This document shows positions 11,741 to 22,028 of a stretch of 64,000 nucleotides of DNA, piece after piece. Every line of letters starts with the position of its first letter. The stretch's first letter is position 1. This DNA comes from Adineta steineri. Lineage: Eukaryota; Rotifera; Eurotatoria; Adinetida; Adinetidae. The notes beneath the pieces were generated by a model. That model had not been told where the DNA came from. It did not search any database and was given only the letters and a program-made list of their open reading frames with translations. The stretch lies in the NCBI GenBank assembly GCA_905250115.1, contig CAJNOI010000092.1, forward strand, positions 1 to 64,000. The letters run 5' to 3'. The position numbers were made by a program, and so were the translations under genes.

Positions 11741-12177
11741 AGGGAACTGCAAAATCAGTTTTTTTGGTCCCGGTCCCGGTCCCGGTAAAATCTTTTTAGT
11801 CCCGGTCCTGGTCCCGGTCAATTTTTTCAGTTGGTCCCCGTCCCGGTCCCGCTGGTCCCGGTCTTGATAAAAGCTTAAAAATAATTCTGGTGTTGTCTTC
11901 ATCTATGCAAAAAAAAATATGAAGTTCACGAAAATTCTCGCTTTTTCAATTGTAAATTCAATCTATACGGTTTTTCTTGAACTATAGGATAACACATTTG
12001 TCAATTCTTAATTAAAAAAACAAAAAAAAAATAGAAAATGTCTGGTCTCATACTTGCTAAAAACATTGAGGAATTAGCTGACAATTTTAGTCTTGGTCCC
12101 GGTCCCGGTAACTTAGGGAAATTTGGTCCCAGTCCCGGTCCCAGTCCCGCGGGACCGGGACCACTTTGCAGTTCCCT
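11741..12177. mobile_element. 437-bp TIR element rich in GGTCCC, with empty site known
   Basis: Ends AGGGAACTGCAAA and TTTGCAGTTCCCT, flanked by AAT on both sides (3-bp duplication). The core holds GGTCCCGGTCCC hexamer arrays. The paralogous repeat copy at about 25610 reads gtcgaaatataaaag with no insert, which fixes both ends. No coding capacity. Confidence 0.8.
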
Positions 12178-12354
12178 AATATAAAAGCCATTTCACGGGC
12201 AAGAGTTTATTCTATTTTTTCGTTAATCGACTTGCAAATCGAATATCTAGAATACAATATCTTACTGAATCTTTTGTTTTCAGTATTTGTTTGCGAATTA
12301 ATACAATATCATTGATAAAAAGGAAAAACTATTTCAAAATAATCACTAATTAAA

Positions 12355-12435
12355 GGATGTGAATGTGAGTGAGGGTGTGGACGGATCGATGTGTATATGA
12401 TGGACGCAATACTCATATTCACACCCACTCTCAAG
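12355..12435. repeat. Telomere-like inverted repeat (shared by both repeat copies)
   Basis: GGATGTGAATGTGAGTGAGG ... CATATTCACACCCACTCTCAAG. The same element is at 25790-25870 in the other repeat copy, so it entered before that repeat was duplicated. Confidence 0.75.
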
Positions 12436-12648
12436 ATAATACACTAGTGTACTATGAAATCGTAACAATAAAAAATTCTCATATACATGCATGCACTGTC
12501 TTCGTTATATTCTATCAAAATAATAATTAAAATTCTGATTAAAAAGATTTTCAAGTGTTTTCTCTTTTCATTAGCTTTCATTCCTATTGAATTGCTATTG
12601 TTCATTTGGTTGCTGTTGCAAAATAGTTTAAAAGCATAAAAATTTGTT

Positions 12649-12710
12649 GGATGTGAGTGTGGATTCTGTATTCTTAGCTCGCCCATTCCCACACCCGCCC
12701 ACACTCTCAC
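12649..12710. repeat. Telomere-like inverted repeat
   Basis: GGATGTGAGTGTGG facing CCCACACCCGCCCACACTCTCA, directly at the 3' edge of dispersed repeat copy 1. Confidence 0.6.
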
Positions 12711-13117
12711 AATAGATCTGCTTGACCTATTCATAGTAAGATTCAAATGAAAAATCATCAGCGATCACAGCAATAAGGAGAAGTAGAACAATAAACTTCT
12801 ACAACAATAGAAAAATTACGCTCGCATTACAAAAGCAAAGAGGGATAGCAGCTCACCTTCATATTTATGTTTTTGACGGTTCTTTATTAGTGTTCGAGTT
12901 ACAAGACAATGATATTTGAAGCACGGTAAATATGCGCTGATAACGGACTATTTCTTATCAATATATCAGTGGCGTATTCAGAGAACGAGCCATTTGGAAA
13001 CTGCCAAGTGCTCTAAAGGGTAGTGCGGGTGTGGATTGTCTTTGTATTTCACATACACATGAGCTCGCTGGCACCTACACCCACAGGTGGTCACTGCATC
13101 ATCCTGTTACGTTATAA
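12711..13117. other. Region upstream of the prominin gene
   Basis: The missing first exon and promoter of the prominin gene should lie here, but I found no convincing signal-peptide exon. A weak telomere-like pair (GTGCGGGTGTGG at about 13023 and CACCTACACCCACAG at about 13072) sits immediately upstream of the first recognisable exon. Confidence 0.4.
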
Positions 13118-15214
13118 TTTAGTAATATCTCCTCGTCCATTTCATCATTATTGGGTCGTTCGACTTTTTCTATAGATGATGTTCGATCATTATTGAAAAT
13201 GATCACATCAAATGATACTAAATCGTTGGATGCTTCCACTATTGTTAACTTGAAACCTATCACATCTACGATTATTTATACAAGTGTAACTTTGGTATTA
13301 TTTATCATACTTTCCTTATTATTCTATATCATTTCATGTAGCAATTGTTCGAAGAAAAAATTAAATAAAAAAAGAACGTGTTCTGGAAAGTGTGTATGTA
13401 CAGTATTGATATTATTAATTGGTTTGATTGTTATTGGTCAAACAATTTATATTGTATATCAAATCAGCAGAACAACAAACTATCTCGATGATTCAATTAA
13501 AGAAACAAATCAAGAAATTTATCCAAAAGAAATTTCTCTATACTTAGAACATCTTCTTCGACAAATGAAGCTACTCGATCAATATATGACTCAGAGTAAA
13601 CATTTTTATTATTATATATATGATTTGTAATGAAAAAATATCTTTTTTTTATTTTTAGCTGATTCTATCGTAATCGAAGCTTCGAGATCGATGCTTGTTA
13701 AATCATTTAATGAAATTTTTTCAAAACAATACTCTCTGGATATAATCCGACAGTCGGTGGATGAAAGTGATGTACATATTAAAGAATTGAATGAACTCAT
13801 TAATCAAGAAATAAATTTATTACCGGGAACGATTGATCTATTTGCAGAAATACAAAATCAACATCGAGAAATGATTGAATATTTAGAAATACCATTACAA
13901 GAATTATGTGATTATGCTGATGGTAGTGAAATAGAAATTGATAAGACAATTTTACATGCATTACATCTTATTCATGAACAATTAGAAAAAATAATCGAAA
14001 AAATCGAAAATGATTTTCTTACTTATTTGAATCCATGGCAAAATGCAATGTTAATGAGTAAGAGTCTAGAAGAACAAATTCGATGGTATGTTCGTCTGGT
14101 GAGAACAATTACCATCGTTTTGGTTCTTACTTTTGGTCTTAGTCCAATCATTTTTTTTGTTATCGTCATCGTATGTTGTCGAAATCGTTGTCATCGAAAA
14201 CATCCATTACCAAAGCATCGGTTAGTCAAGATTTATCTATTCATTTCTAATTAAAGTATTTTTAGCACGAATAATGAAAAAGAAAACAGTCGAACTACAG
14301 AAGTACTGGTGAACGTATCGTTGTCGAAAGATTCTTCCAATTCTGTTCGCTGTTGGATGCAAATAGTTTTCTTTCCATTGATGATCATATTGATTGTAAT
14401 AATTCTTCTTACGAGTATTTTATATACTGTAGATATTTTTGCTCAAAGCGCTTGTCGAACAGTTCACGATGATCAATCATTTCTGATTTCATTTCTCATT
14501 GGTAAAAATACCTTTGTTAGTATCAATCATTTATCTTTATATATATATATTTTGAAATTAGATGAATTACTTGGACCAAATAAAAATGAATTAATTGTTG
14601 GTGGATTTGATGTAGAAGCAATATTCACAACGATTATAAATGATTGTGGAAATCAAATACATTTTAGTGAACATTTTTTTAGTAATCAGCTAAATCCTTT
14701 ACAAACTGATGTTAATCAAGCAATGAATGAGTTAAATAAGAAAATCGATGATAAATTCAATGCTTCGATTACCGCTATTAATATTACATCAGATCTTGAA
14801 CGTCTCGACCAGTTCTCTATGATAATTAACTCAACCAAAATTCAAAATAAAATACAAGAAATACGCAATGATTGGCAAGCAATAGAAATAGAATTCAAAA
14901 AGATCTCAAGTTCTATTCCAATAGTACCAGAAAGTATTATTAATCAAACGATCAATGACGTTAGTATTGAAAAAAAAGATTGAATGAATACATTATTTGT
15001 TTTCTTTTAGTTCGAAACGTATGTGAAAATAATTCTGAGAACGACAACCGATACTTGTCCTCTACCACTAGCTATACTATACAAGGCAGACACATTTATA
15101 TGCCATCAATTTGCTACATCTATTAATGGTCTCTGGCTCAGTCTTTTCATCTACCTATTTTTCGTTATAGTTGGCCTCTGTATATTTGGTCTTTGTATTT
15201 ACAAACGATTATAA
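13118..15214 (+). CDS. Prominin-family pentaspan membrane protein, 5' end not found
   Basis: Exons read about 13118-13595, 13659-14220, 14266-14501, 14562-14959 and 15011-15214 (stop), all phase-consistent GT-AG. The first in-frame ATG is 13199. Five membrane segments are in prominin order: IIYTSVTLVLFIILSLLFYI; a short Cys-rich cytosolic loop (CSNCSKKK...CSGKCVC) into VLILLIGLIVIGQTIYIVY; a long helical extracellular loop; VLVLTFGLSPIIFFVIVIVCC; IVFFPLMIILIVIILLTSIL; a second loop with N-glycosylation sites; and LWLSLFIYLFFVIVGLCIFG. Prominins are cholesterol-binding proteins of membrane protrusions and cilia. At about 640-660 aa it is shorter than vertebrate prominin-1 (about 865), mainly in the loops and N-terminal ectodomain. 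No signal peptide was found, so the first exon is missed or lost. It converges with the PARG-like gene. Confidence 0.75.
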
Positions 15215-15308
15215 TTGTTCCTTTTTTTCATTTTTAACTAACTAATTATTTTTGTTTGCATATCAAAAAACTAGAATGTGATCACAAGATTACACGTTGA
15301 TTAATGAA

Positions 15309-18300
15309 TTATGATTTACGTCTAATTAAAGGTAAATCTTCACCATGAAAATATTTTATACGATGTTTTGGTGATTGATCTGGACAATTAGTTTGTTTAC
15401 GACATGGAATAAGATAATCAGGTAGATTTGTATGACGATAAGTTGCACGATGAATAGGATCATGTTTTTCTAAACAATTTTTATCTTGCGCACATTTAAG
15501 TGCATTATGACGTTCATGTGTAAGATACGGTTCCTTGGCTTTTCTTATACATAATTCAGAGTAACCACAAGGATGAGAATATTGTTTCTTATGCTTTGAT
15601 GAGTGTTGTTGTAAACAATATATAGAATCTTTACAAGGTTTCAATGTAGGAAGAGCATTATCCGATAGTGGTGCTGGCTCAATTGCATTCGAATGACGAC
15701 ACAAAAATATGTTTGTTACACTATCTAACACACTCGGGCCATTCAATTGTGATGGTCGAATAACTTGCATCGGTCGCCCTGTTCCATTATTATTGAGAGC
15801 ATTCAGATCGACATATGAAGGCGCAACAAGATACTTTTCAAGCAGATTAGATGTATCTTTTTTGAAATTCATGTCGACTGATGGATGTAATTCGGGTATT
15901 GATTCAAAATTAATTGTTAGATTTCGTACAGGAACATCTTGAGATCCAGCACTAAGATGAATAAATTCTAATTTCGATAGATCGAATTTAGATGTATTAA
16001 ATTGACATTCAATCTTTTCATGATTATAAATACTATTTGGTCCAGCATGGGAAAGTGTTACTTGACCTGTCATATGACTGATTTTTAGACAAAAAGTGAA
16101 GTAATCATCAGTATTACAACCTCGATAGAATGCATTTGATTTAGCTTTAAATCGATTTGTAGTGACATTATTACCATGTTGAAATGGTAGACCATCATTC
16201 AAATACGAAAATGCTTCACGGTATTCTTCAGTCACTGTTGATGGTTTTTCTGCAATATAACAAACAACACATCGAAGATCGAATTGTTGTTCGCCTGGAA
16301 TAAGTTTTTCATTGGCCACTGTTAACATCATATCCCCATCCATTGCTTGCCAATAAATATAAGTGAACTCAAGGCCACGTTGTGATTGAGGCTTGCCAAG
16401 ATTATATAAAAAATACGCTTGAGAAATAGTAGTTGGTAATACGACATGTTCTTCAAATTCGGAAGCAGCAACTGTAATGACTATACCATGCGAGATATTT
16501 GGCTTGTTCATTCGATCTCTGATAGCTTCACAAAGTTGTTCAAATACATATTTCGGATATGGAAGCTCGAGAATCTGTTGTAATCCAGCGCCTTTTTTGA
16601 TCTCATCACTTTCATAGATGCTAATCATAAGCGAATCTTTAAAAGCTCCTTTAGCTGATTGTTGAGCTTCAGGTGAAAGGGATTCAAAGACATTTTTTGA
16701 TATGTAAACACGATCAATATAATCTAATGGAATTAGTTGTGGCAAATGTGCTTCGAATGTCTCATGAGAATCCACACTTGTCCATCGCTTAAGAATAGCT
16801 TCAATATTGACATTCATTGATTCGCGATCTGCACCTGTTAGAGCGACTAATTCTGAAGCCGCTGCATATTCATAACCATGAATAGAGCAATGCAGTTTTG
16901 AGCTATGAAAATGTTCTGTTCGTTTACCATCAGTTCCTGGATCTTTCGTCCATGGCCTATGTGAATAAGTGTATTTGCTATGAAATTTAGTTCCAGCTTG
17001 AATAGAAAAGTTGGCATCCGGATGAAACATAATTTCTTGCTTAAAAGTGATAACAATATCACCATAATAATGACCAAGATGCGGTCCGAGTATAGAAAAT
17101 ACATGTTGATCTGTTCCTAGAATTTGATCTACATCGTATTGGATTCCAGTGGGATTAGCATTTAATTTAATCGATGCTTGAGCAATTTTAACTGACCATT
17201 CATGAATAACCTGGATATCTCTTGGATTAAGAGGTGGCTGTAGTTTTTGCTCGATCCGCTGAATTTTATAGCCATAGTCTGAATCTAATGAAGTTTTTCC
17301 ATCTGATTTTGCTTTTATAAATTCAGCTTCGACCAATATTTCAATCAGTTTACATACATTGTCTTTGACATTTGGCGTATTATGATGAAGGAATATTAGA
17401 CGTACTCGACTATGTTGTTGAACAGCTCTGACCACATGTTCTGGTTTTGTTAATAAATCCATAAAACGACGACTCATAACATGTCCTAGTACAAGAATTG
17501 ATTCAAAAATATCTTTTCGACATCGATGTACAGGTTGTAATGCTCGTATCCAATTACGTACTTCTGGAGAAATCGATGTTTTTTCCCAGTTCATTCTTTC
17601 TACGTAGTTATTCACCGTTTTAATTAGTTGACCTTGATTACGAGCGAAATTGATAGATGTATTAAGATTACTAGATGGAGCTACACTAAAATGATCATGG
17701 TTTTTGTTATGTCGATATATTTTGAAATGATTTTCATTAAGTCTGTCCCGACATTTGAAACCTGGTATTTTGCATAAGAAACGAATATCTCGAATATCAT
17801 GATGAGTATAGGATTCTAAATGATCCTCTTGAGTAAGTTTTGAACATTTATTACCATCAGGACATAGTCGACGAGCAATATGAATAGATATTTCCAAATG
17901 ATTTTCTTCTTTAGTTTTGCAATCACGACCGTATGGACAAATATGTGAATATTCAAGACAATGCTCTTCTATTTCGGTCGATACTATTGAATTTTTCGAT
18001 TGAACAAATTCGATATACTTTGAACAGTTGTATGGTGTTAATGGACATGGCGGACGAAATGAATGTATTGTAGTATCAAAATGTGCTTTATTATGAATAT
18101 TAGCACAACAATTATCATAAGGACAAACAGATTTGCAATGACGAAAAGATTTTAAATGTTCGTGATTTCGTTTTCGATATTTTGAGCATTTAGAACCATC
18201 TGAACAGTTAGGCAGATGGCGATAAGCTACTAAATGTTTTTGACTAATATTTGTACAACCACCGCCTTGTACACAAAATTCTGGATGATCAGAATCTAAC

Positions 18301-20660
18301 AGATGTATTGGATCAATATCGTTACATTCACCACCGAATTTGCATTTAATATTATGTATAAAATTAAATGTATGAACATCATCATCCAACCGTTCACAAG
18401 AAGAAGTTGCATTTAAGAGTGGACACATGGGTGGATGTGAAAACTGAGCCGCATGTTCAGGCTTTCGATAATCACGACACTTACTACTATGCTGGCATGG
18501 TGGTAGATCTAAAATGCAAACATCACCTAGTGTTAACTGACCATCAGATGATTTATCAAGCACGCGATTTGGTCCGATAGCTGCATTGATACGTAAAATT
18601 GTGGGTGATGGTACCATTAAACCATCGAGTAATTCTTGAAATGGAAGGAAATTTCCTTGTGGATTAATTTTATTGCCTGTATTATGATCATCAACAATCG
18701 CAAAATAAATCGTATTAAAAAATCCTGCATATTGTACAATAACAGATTTAAAAATAGCAGCAATATGACCAGGTGGATTTTTAAAAGCACCACAACCAAG
18801 AGCCGATAAAACGAGACAATCATGTTTATGATGACGTGCAATTGCAAAGATGTTTTCAATCTTTTTTCTTGTTTGAACAGCAAATTTATTTTCTAATATT
18901 CTATTATTTTTTAATTTAGGATCTTTATAAGCAGCCATGGCAATAGCACAAACATTGTACAGTGGAGTTTTCATGTATGCATAGCCATTAGATTCTGTTT
19001 GTCGAAACACTGTAATACCCTTTGTGTAAATCGCTCCAAAATCATCCATCGGATATAAACTATCGTTTTTTGATATTTGCTTCTGTTCACATTTATCATT
19101 GCAATGCATTCGTTCTGATCGATCCTTATCGGCTATTTCTACATCGAGACTTTGATAATAATTTGATCGACGAAAAAGATTTTCTTCCTGTGCTCCATCA
19201 CCTTTTCGATAACCACCTCCAGGATTAGCTTGATTGGCCATATTTAATAATAAAGGTCGACGTCCTTCTGAAACTAATTTCTGATATAGAGTAAGACAAT
19301 CTTCGTTAACTACTTTGACAGATGTCGATGCATATGGTGTTTTGATATTAGTAACTGAAGTTTTCGTGCCATATGATAGTTTTGATTTATGATCATAGAC
19401 GGTGGTGTGTAAAAGGTTACGTTTTAATATAACTTCTTCATGATTGACCATATAACGTTGTTTTCTTAGAATGCCTATTGTATTCAACATGACTGTCACT
19501 CGTAACAAATGTCGATGAAGATCATAACCTTTCGAACGTTGTTCTGTTAAATCTAGTTTTTGAAATTGTTCGATCCAATTCTGAGCATTCCATTGATAAT
19601 GAAAGATTGGATGTTGATAATTATGAAATAGTGTCATAATATCTGGTTCGATCTTGAGCATATCTGTCTCATACCAATTTTCAGCACGAATATCCATAGT
19701 TTCTGGATCAATAACAATACTATATGGCTTAATTTCCATCACTGTATTACCTATGTTCACCACTCCTCTGTCTAAACAATTCTTATAACTCTCCTCATTA
19801 TTGAGTTCCACGATAAGCTGATCGCTTACATGCTTCTGAGCAAGAACTCGATTGGTAAATAAGCTATGCTTAATAATATGATCGATACTAAAATCACGAG
19901 GTACATTAGAGACAAGAACTTGATAGGGAAGTTTTGTTTTCTTTGGCACACTTTGTCCATCAATTGTCAAGAAGTTTACTGATGTCCATGTTGTGGCAGA
20001 TTTTGTTACTAAAACAACGGCGTTACCAGTATTTTGATTACACTGTACGTATAATGATGTTGTTGGAAGTTCTTTACCACCAATTTGAGCGACGACAGCA
20101 GATAAAAGTTTAGTATCATTGGTAAACAATGGTAAATCACTAAAAAAATTGCAATCTACACATACATAAACGTTGGCAATGGATTTTTCGATCTGAAACT
20201 GTGGTGAATTAGCTACTTTGGCTAGTTCATCGAGTGAATTTAAAGTAATACGAAAAATGTTAGGAAACTGATCAGAAATTGGCTCACACACGGGATTTGC
20301 TGATATTTTGAATGCTTGTTTAAAACGAGAGATAATTTGTTCCGAAGAAGGTATCTTCGATAAATTTCGATCGATTACTATATAAGAGTCAAGTTGGAGT
20401 TCATTTACGAACGATACATTTATGCGATGTTGTCGATCGAGAATCGTTGACTGAACACTATCAACAAGATATATTTTGTCGTCTTTATTCATCAATTGCA
20501 TCACAGCTATACCAAGTTTTGAGTAGCATTTCACATTGCTTATTTTCATTCGACCAATGCTCTCGGCACGATTCTGAAGCATTTGTTCGACATCCTTCTC
20601 GGGAATATTCGATGGTATATCGATTACGTATACTAAAGTGTCGTCATCGTTGGAAGCCAT
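15309..20660 (-). CDS. Bacterial-type PARG domain fused to 14 PBZ-like zinc fingers
   Basis: One uninterrupted frame of 1783 codons starts at ATG 20660. Residues about 1-330 hold RRM-like beta-alpha segments (for example QVLVSNVPRDFSIDHIIKHS). Residues about 395-690 are a microbial-type poly(ADP-ribose) glycohydrolase domain: LLLNMANQANPGGGY, then GGG-x7-QEE (G481-G483, Q491-E493), the PARG signature whose Glu is catalytic, and LSALGCGAFKNPP. From about 720 to 970 come ten CCHH modules, mostly C-x5-C-x6/7-H-x5-H (such as CPYGRDCKTKEENHLEISIH), and four more lie at about 1677-1776. This spacing resembles PBZ fingers, which bind poly(ADP-ribose). Residues 985-1670 are not recognised. Inferred role: removal and recognition of ADP-ribose polymers in DNA damage or stress signalling. 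The lack of introns is odd beside multi-exon neighbours and may indicate horizontal transfer or retroposition. Confidence 0.85.
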   Translation of the reverse strand: MASNDDDTLVYVIDIPSNIPEKDVEQMLQNRAESIGRMKISNVKCYSKLGIAVMQLMNKDDKIYLVDSVQSTILDRQHRINVSFVNELQLDSYIVIDRNLSKIPSSEQIISRFKQAFKISANPVCEPISDQFPNIFRITLNSLDELAKVANSPQFQIEKSIANVYVCVDCNFFSDLPLFTNDTKLLSAVVAQIGGKELPTTSLYVQCNQNTGNAVVLVTKSATTWTSVNFLTIDGQSVPKKTKLPYQVLVSNVPRDFSIDHIIKHSLFTNRVLAQKHVSDQLIVELNNEESYKNCLDRGVVNIGNTVMEIKPYSIVIDPETMDIRAENWYETDMLKIEPDIMTLFHNYQHPIFHYQWNAQNWIEQFQKLDLTEQRSKGYDLHRHLLRVTVMLNTIGILRKQRYMVNHEEVILKRNLLHTTVYDHKSKLSYGTKTSVTNIKTPYASTSVKVVNEDCLTLYQKLVSEGRRPLLLNMANQANPGGGYRKGDGAQEENLFRRSNYYQSLDVEIADKDRSERMHCNDKCEQKQISKNDSLYPMDDFGAIYTKGITVFRQTESNGYAYMKTPLYNVCAIAMAAYKDPKLKNNRILENKFAVQTRKKIENIFAIARHHKHDCLVLSALGCGAFKNPPGHIAAIFKSVIVQYAGFFNTIYFAIVDDHNTGNKINPQGNFLPFQELLDGLMVPSPTILRINAAIGPNRVLDKSSDGQLTLGDVCILDLPPCQHSSKCRDYRKPEHAAQFSHPPMCPLLNATSSCERLDDDVHTFNFIHNIKCKFGGECNDIDPIHLLDSDHPEFCVQGGGCTNISQKHLVAYRHLPNCSDGSKCSKYRKRNHEHLKSFRHCKSVCPYDNCCANIHNKAHFDTTIHSFRPPCPLTPYNCSKYIEFVQSKNSIVSTEIEEHCLEYSHICPYGRDCKTKEENHLEISIHIARRLCPDGNKCSKLTQEDHLESYTHHDIRDIRFLCKIPGFKCRDRLNENHFKIYRHNKNHDHFSVAPSSNLNTSINFARNQGQLIKTVNNYVERMNWEKTSISPEVRNWIRALQPVHRCRKDIFESILVLGHVMSRRFMDLLTKPEHVVRAVQQHSRVRLIFLHHNTPNVKDNVCKLIEILVEAEFIKAKSDGKTSLDSDYGYKIQRIEQKLQPPLNPRDIQVIHEWSVKIAQASIKLNANPTGIQYDVDQILGTDQHVFSILGPHLGHYYGDIVITFKQEIMFHPDANFSIQAGTKFHSKYTYSHRPWTKDPGTDGKRTEHFHSSKLHCSIHGYEYAAASELVALTGADRESMNVNIEAILKRWTSVDSHETFEAHLPQLIPLDYIDRVYISKNVFESLSPEAQQSAKGAFKDSLMISIYESDEIKKGAGLQQILELPYPKYVFEQLCEAIRDRMNKPNISHGIVITVAASEFEEHVVLPTTISQAYFLYNLGKPQSQRGLEFTYIYWQAMDGDMMLTVANEKLIPGEQQFDLRCVVCYIAEKPSTVTEEYREAFSYLNDGLPFQHGNNVTTNRFKAKSNAFYRGCNTDDYFTFCLKISHMTGQVTLSHAGPNSIYNHEKIECQFNTSKFDLSKLEFIHLSAGSQDVPVRNLTINFESIPELHPSVDMNFKKDTSNLLEKYLVAPSYVDLNALNNNGTGRPMQVIRPSQLNGPSVLDSVTNIFLCRHSNAIEPAPLSDNALPTLKPCKDSIYCLQQHSSKHKKQYSHPCGYSELCIRKAKEPYLTHERHNALKCAQDKNCLEKHDPIHRATYRHTNLPDYLIPCRKQTNCPDQSPKHRIKYFHGEDLPLIRRKS

Positions 20661-20720
20661 ATGACTTAAGTGTTACTTGCGTCAAAATAAAATTAATCTA
20701 AAACAACAGTTTTCTAATAG

Positions 20721-20791
20721 AGTGAGTGTGGGTCCCGAGTTGAATATAAGTAGTTATCAAACACAGATCTACATCTACACCCATATCCAAG
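20721..20791. repeat. Telomere-like inverted repeat upstream of the PARG gene
   Basis: AGTGAGTGTGGGTCCC facing ACATCTACACCCATATCC, about 60 bp upstream of the PARG-like start codon. Confidence 0.5.
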
Positions 20792-20908
20792 GATTAAAAA
20801 GCGAATCCTGAATCGTACGTGATCCTAACAGGTTTTCTATATCCTCATAGGTCCTAGGATCCAGGATCTTCATTTTCCCCCTTGTCCACATGTTTTAGGT
20901 AGGCAACT

Positions 20909-21872
20909 CAGAATATTCAGGGCGTGTGTCCTTCCTGTTCTTCTTTATGGTAGTGAAACATGGTCTATTACTGCAACATATGAACGTAGAATCAACACCT
21001 TTTATATGAAATGCATTCGGACTATGATTGGTGTCAATTTAGGTGACAGAATCTCCAATGAAAAACTGTTGGAAATTACCGGTCAACCGCCGATTGATAA
21101 TATATTACGCAGGAATAGATTAAGGTGGTTTGGCCATGCCAACAGAATGCTAAACAACAATGGAGAACCTTCGATAGTCAAGAAGATCATGTTTTCGTAC
21201 TTCCCAAATGAAAAACGACCTCGAAATATCGGCATTAGGAAAAGATGGGAGGATAAAGTTATAAATGATATTGAAATATGTCAAATTAAAAATTGGAGAA
21301 AAGAAACGATGAACAGAGATCTTTGGCGAAAAATTATCAATAGACATACCACAGTTACACCGGTAAATTCCAATATTAAAGAGATCATATTTAGGTATAA
21401 ACAAGGTGCAGTTAAAAGAAGAAATGAACAGGTGGCGGCTAATCATGGAGTGATCAAGCAAAAGGTGTTAGAAGTGCTAATTAGGAGTACTAACAATAAA
21501 CACAAGTGCCCTGGTTGCGGAAAAATGTACAAGCCTCAAGGAATAACAAACCATGTGAAAGCATGCACCAATGCTAAAAGTTGGTGTGTGTTGAATAATA
21601 TTAAATAATGTTATTAAACAACTTAACACGTTTGGTTCACAACTGCTGAGGCTTGAATCTTGGTAATGAATGATGGGTGTTGTTTAAACTGGTTACCAGA
21701 GGGCGACACTCGGAGATAGATCGTGGTTCAAGTATTAGTGGTGATCAATCAGAACATCAGTCAAAATTACATGAACATTAACTACTATTAACTTTTTCTG
21801 TTTTTGTTGTGTGTATTGTATTTGTTCTCACCCGACACCGGAAACGGTAATGGGTCTAACTAACTAACTAAC
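20909..21872 (+). mobile_element. 5'-truncated non-LTR retrotransposon (LINE) with 13-bp TSD
   Basis: An open frame from 20910 to 21608 (about 232 codons) is the C-terminal end of a LINE reverse-transcriptase protein: ACVLPVLLYGSETWS, then NRLRWFGHANRM, and a terminal C-x2-C-x12-H-x4-C finger (CPGCGKMYKPQGITNHVKAC). A 260-bp 3' UTR ends in a TAAC tetramer tail. TAGGTAGGCAACT flanks both sides (20896-20908 and 21873-21885), a perfect 13-bp target duplication. Truncation within the coding region is typical of incomplete target-primed reverse transcription. The frame is intact, so the insertion is probably young. The clade is uncertain. Confidence 0.9.
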
Positions 21873-21963
21873 TAGGTAGGCAACTAAATTCAATCATCTT
21901 ATTGAAATCCTCTATGAAAAATGAAAAAAGTGAATTTAGAAATTTCCAAGTGTTATTAGCCAT

Positions 21964-22028
21964 CTTGAGAGTGTGGGTGAAAGAGAACATATAAATACCC
22001 ACACGTGTATCTACACTCGCACCCTCAA
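21964..22028. repeat. Telomere-like inverted repeat inside a pseudogene
   Basis: CTTGAGAGTGTGGGTG ... CTACACTCGCACCCTCAAA. On the minus strand the pseudogene coding similarity runs up to this element, so it appears to mark a break or insertion. Confidence 0.7.

Larger units (their letters stand above)
11332..12646. repeat. Dispersed repeat, copy 1 (interrupted by a TIR element)
   Basis: Closely similar over its whole length to 25216-26102, except for a 437-bp insertion at 11741. Shared landmarks are ACAGGAATTCAAAATGACTG, a TATAAAAG box followed by CATTTCACG, TTAATCGACTTGCAAATCG, and a shared telomere-like inverted repeat. It could be a solo LTR or another non-coding element; the ends are not TG...CA and no coding region accompanies either copy. 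Confidence 0.75.

Noticed and set aside
18368-18580. Plus-strand frame with His-rich product opposite the PARG-like gene
   Set aside because: It is an antisense shadow of the CCHH finger codons.
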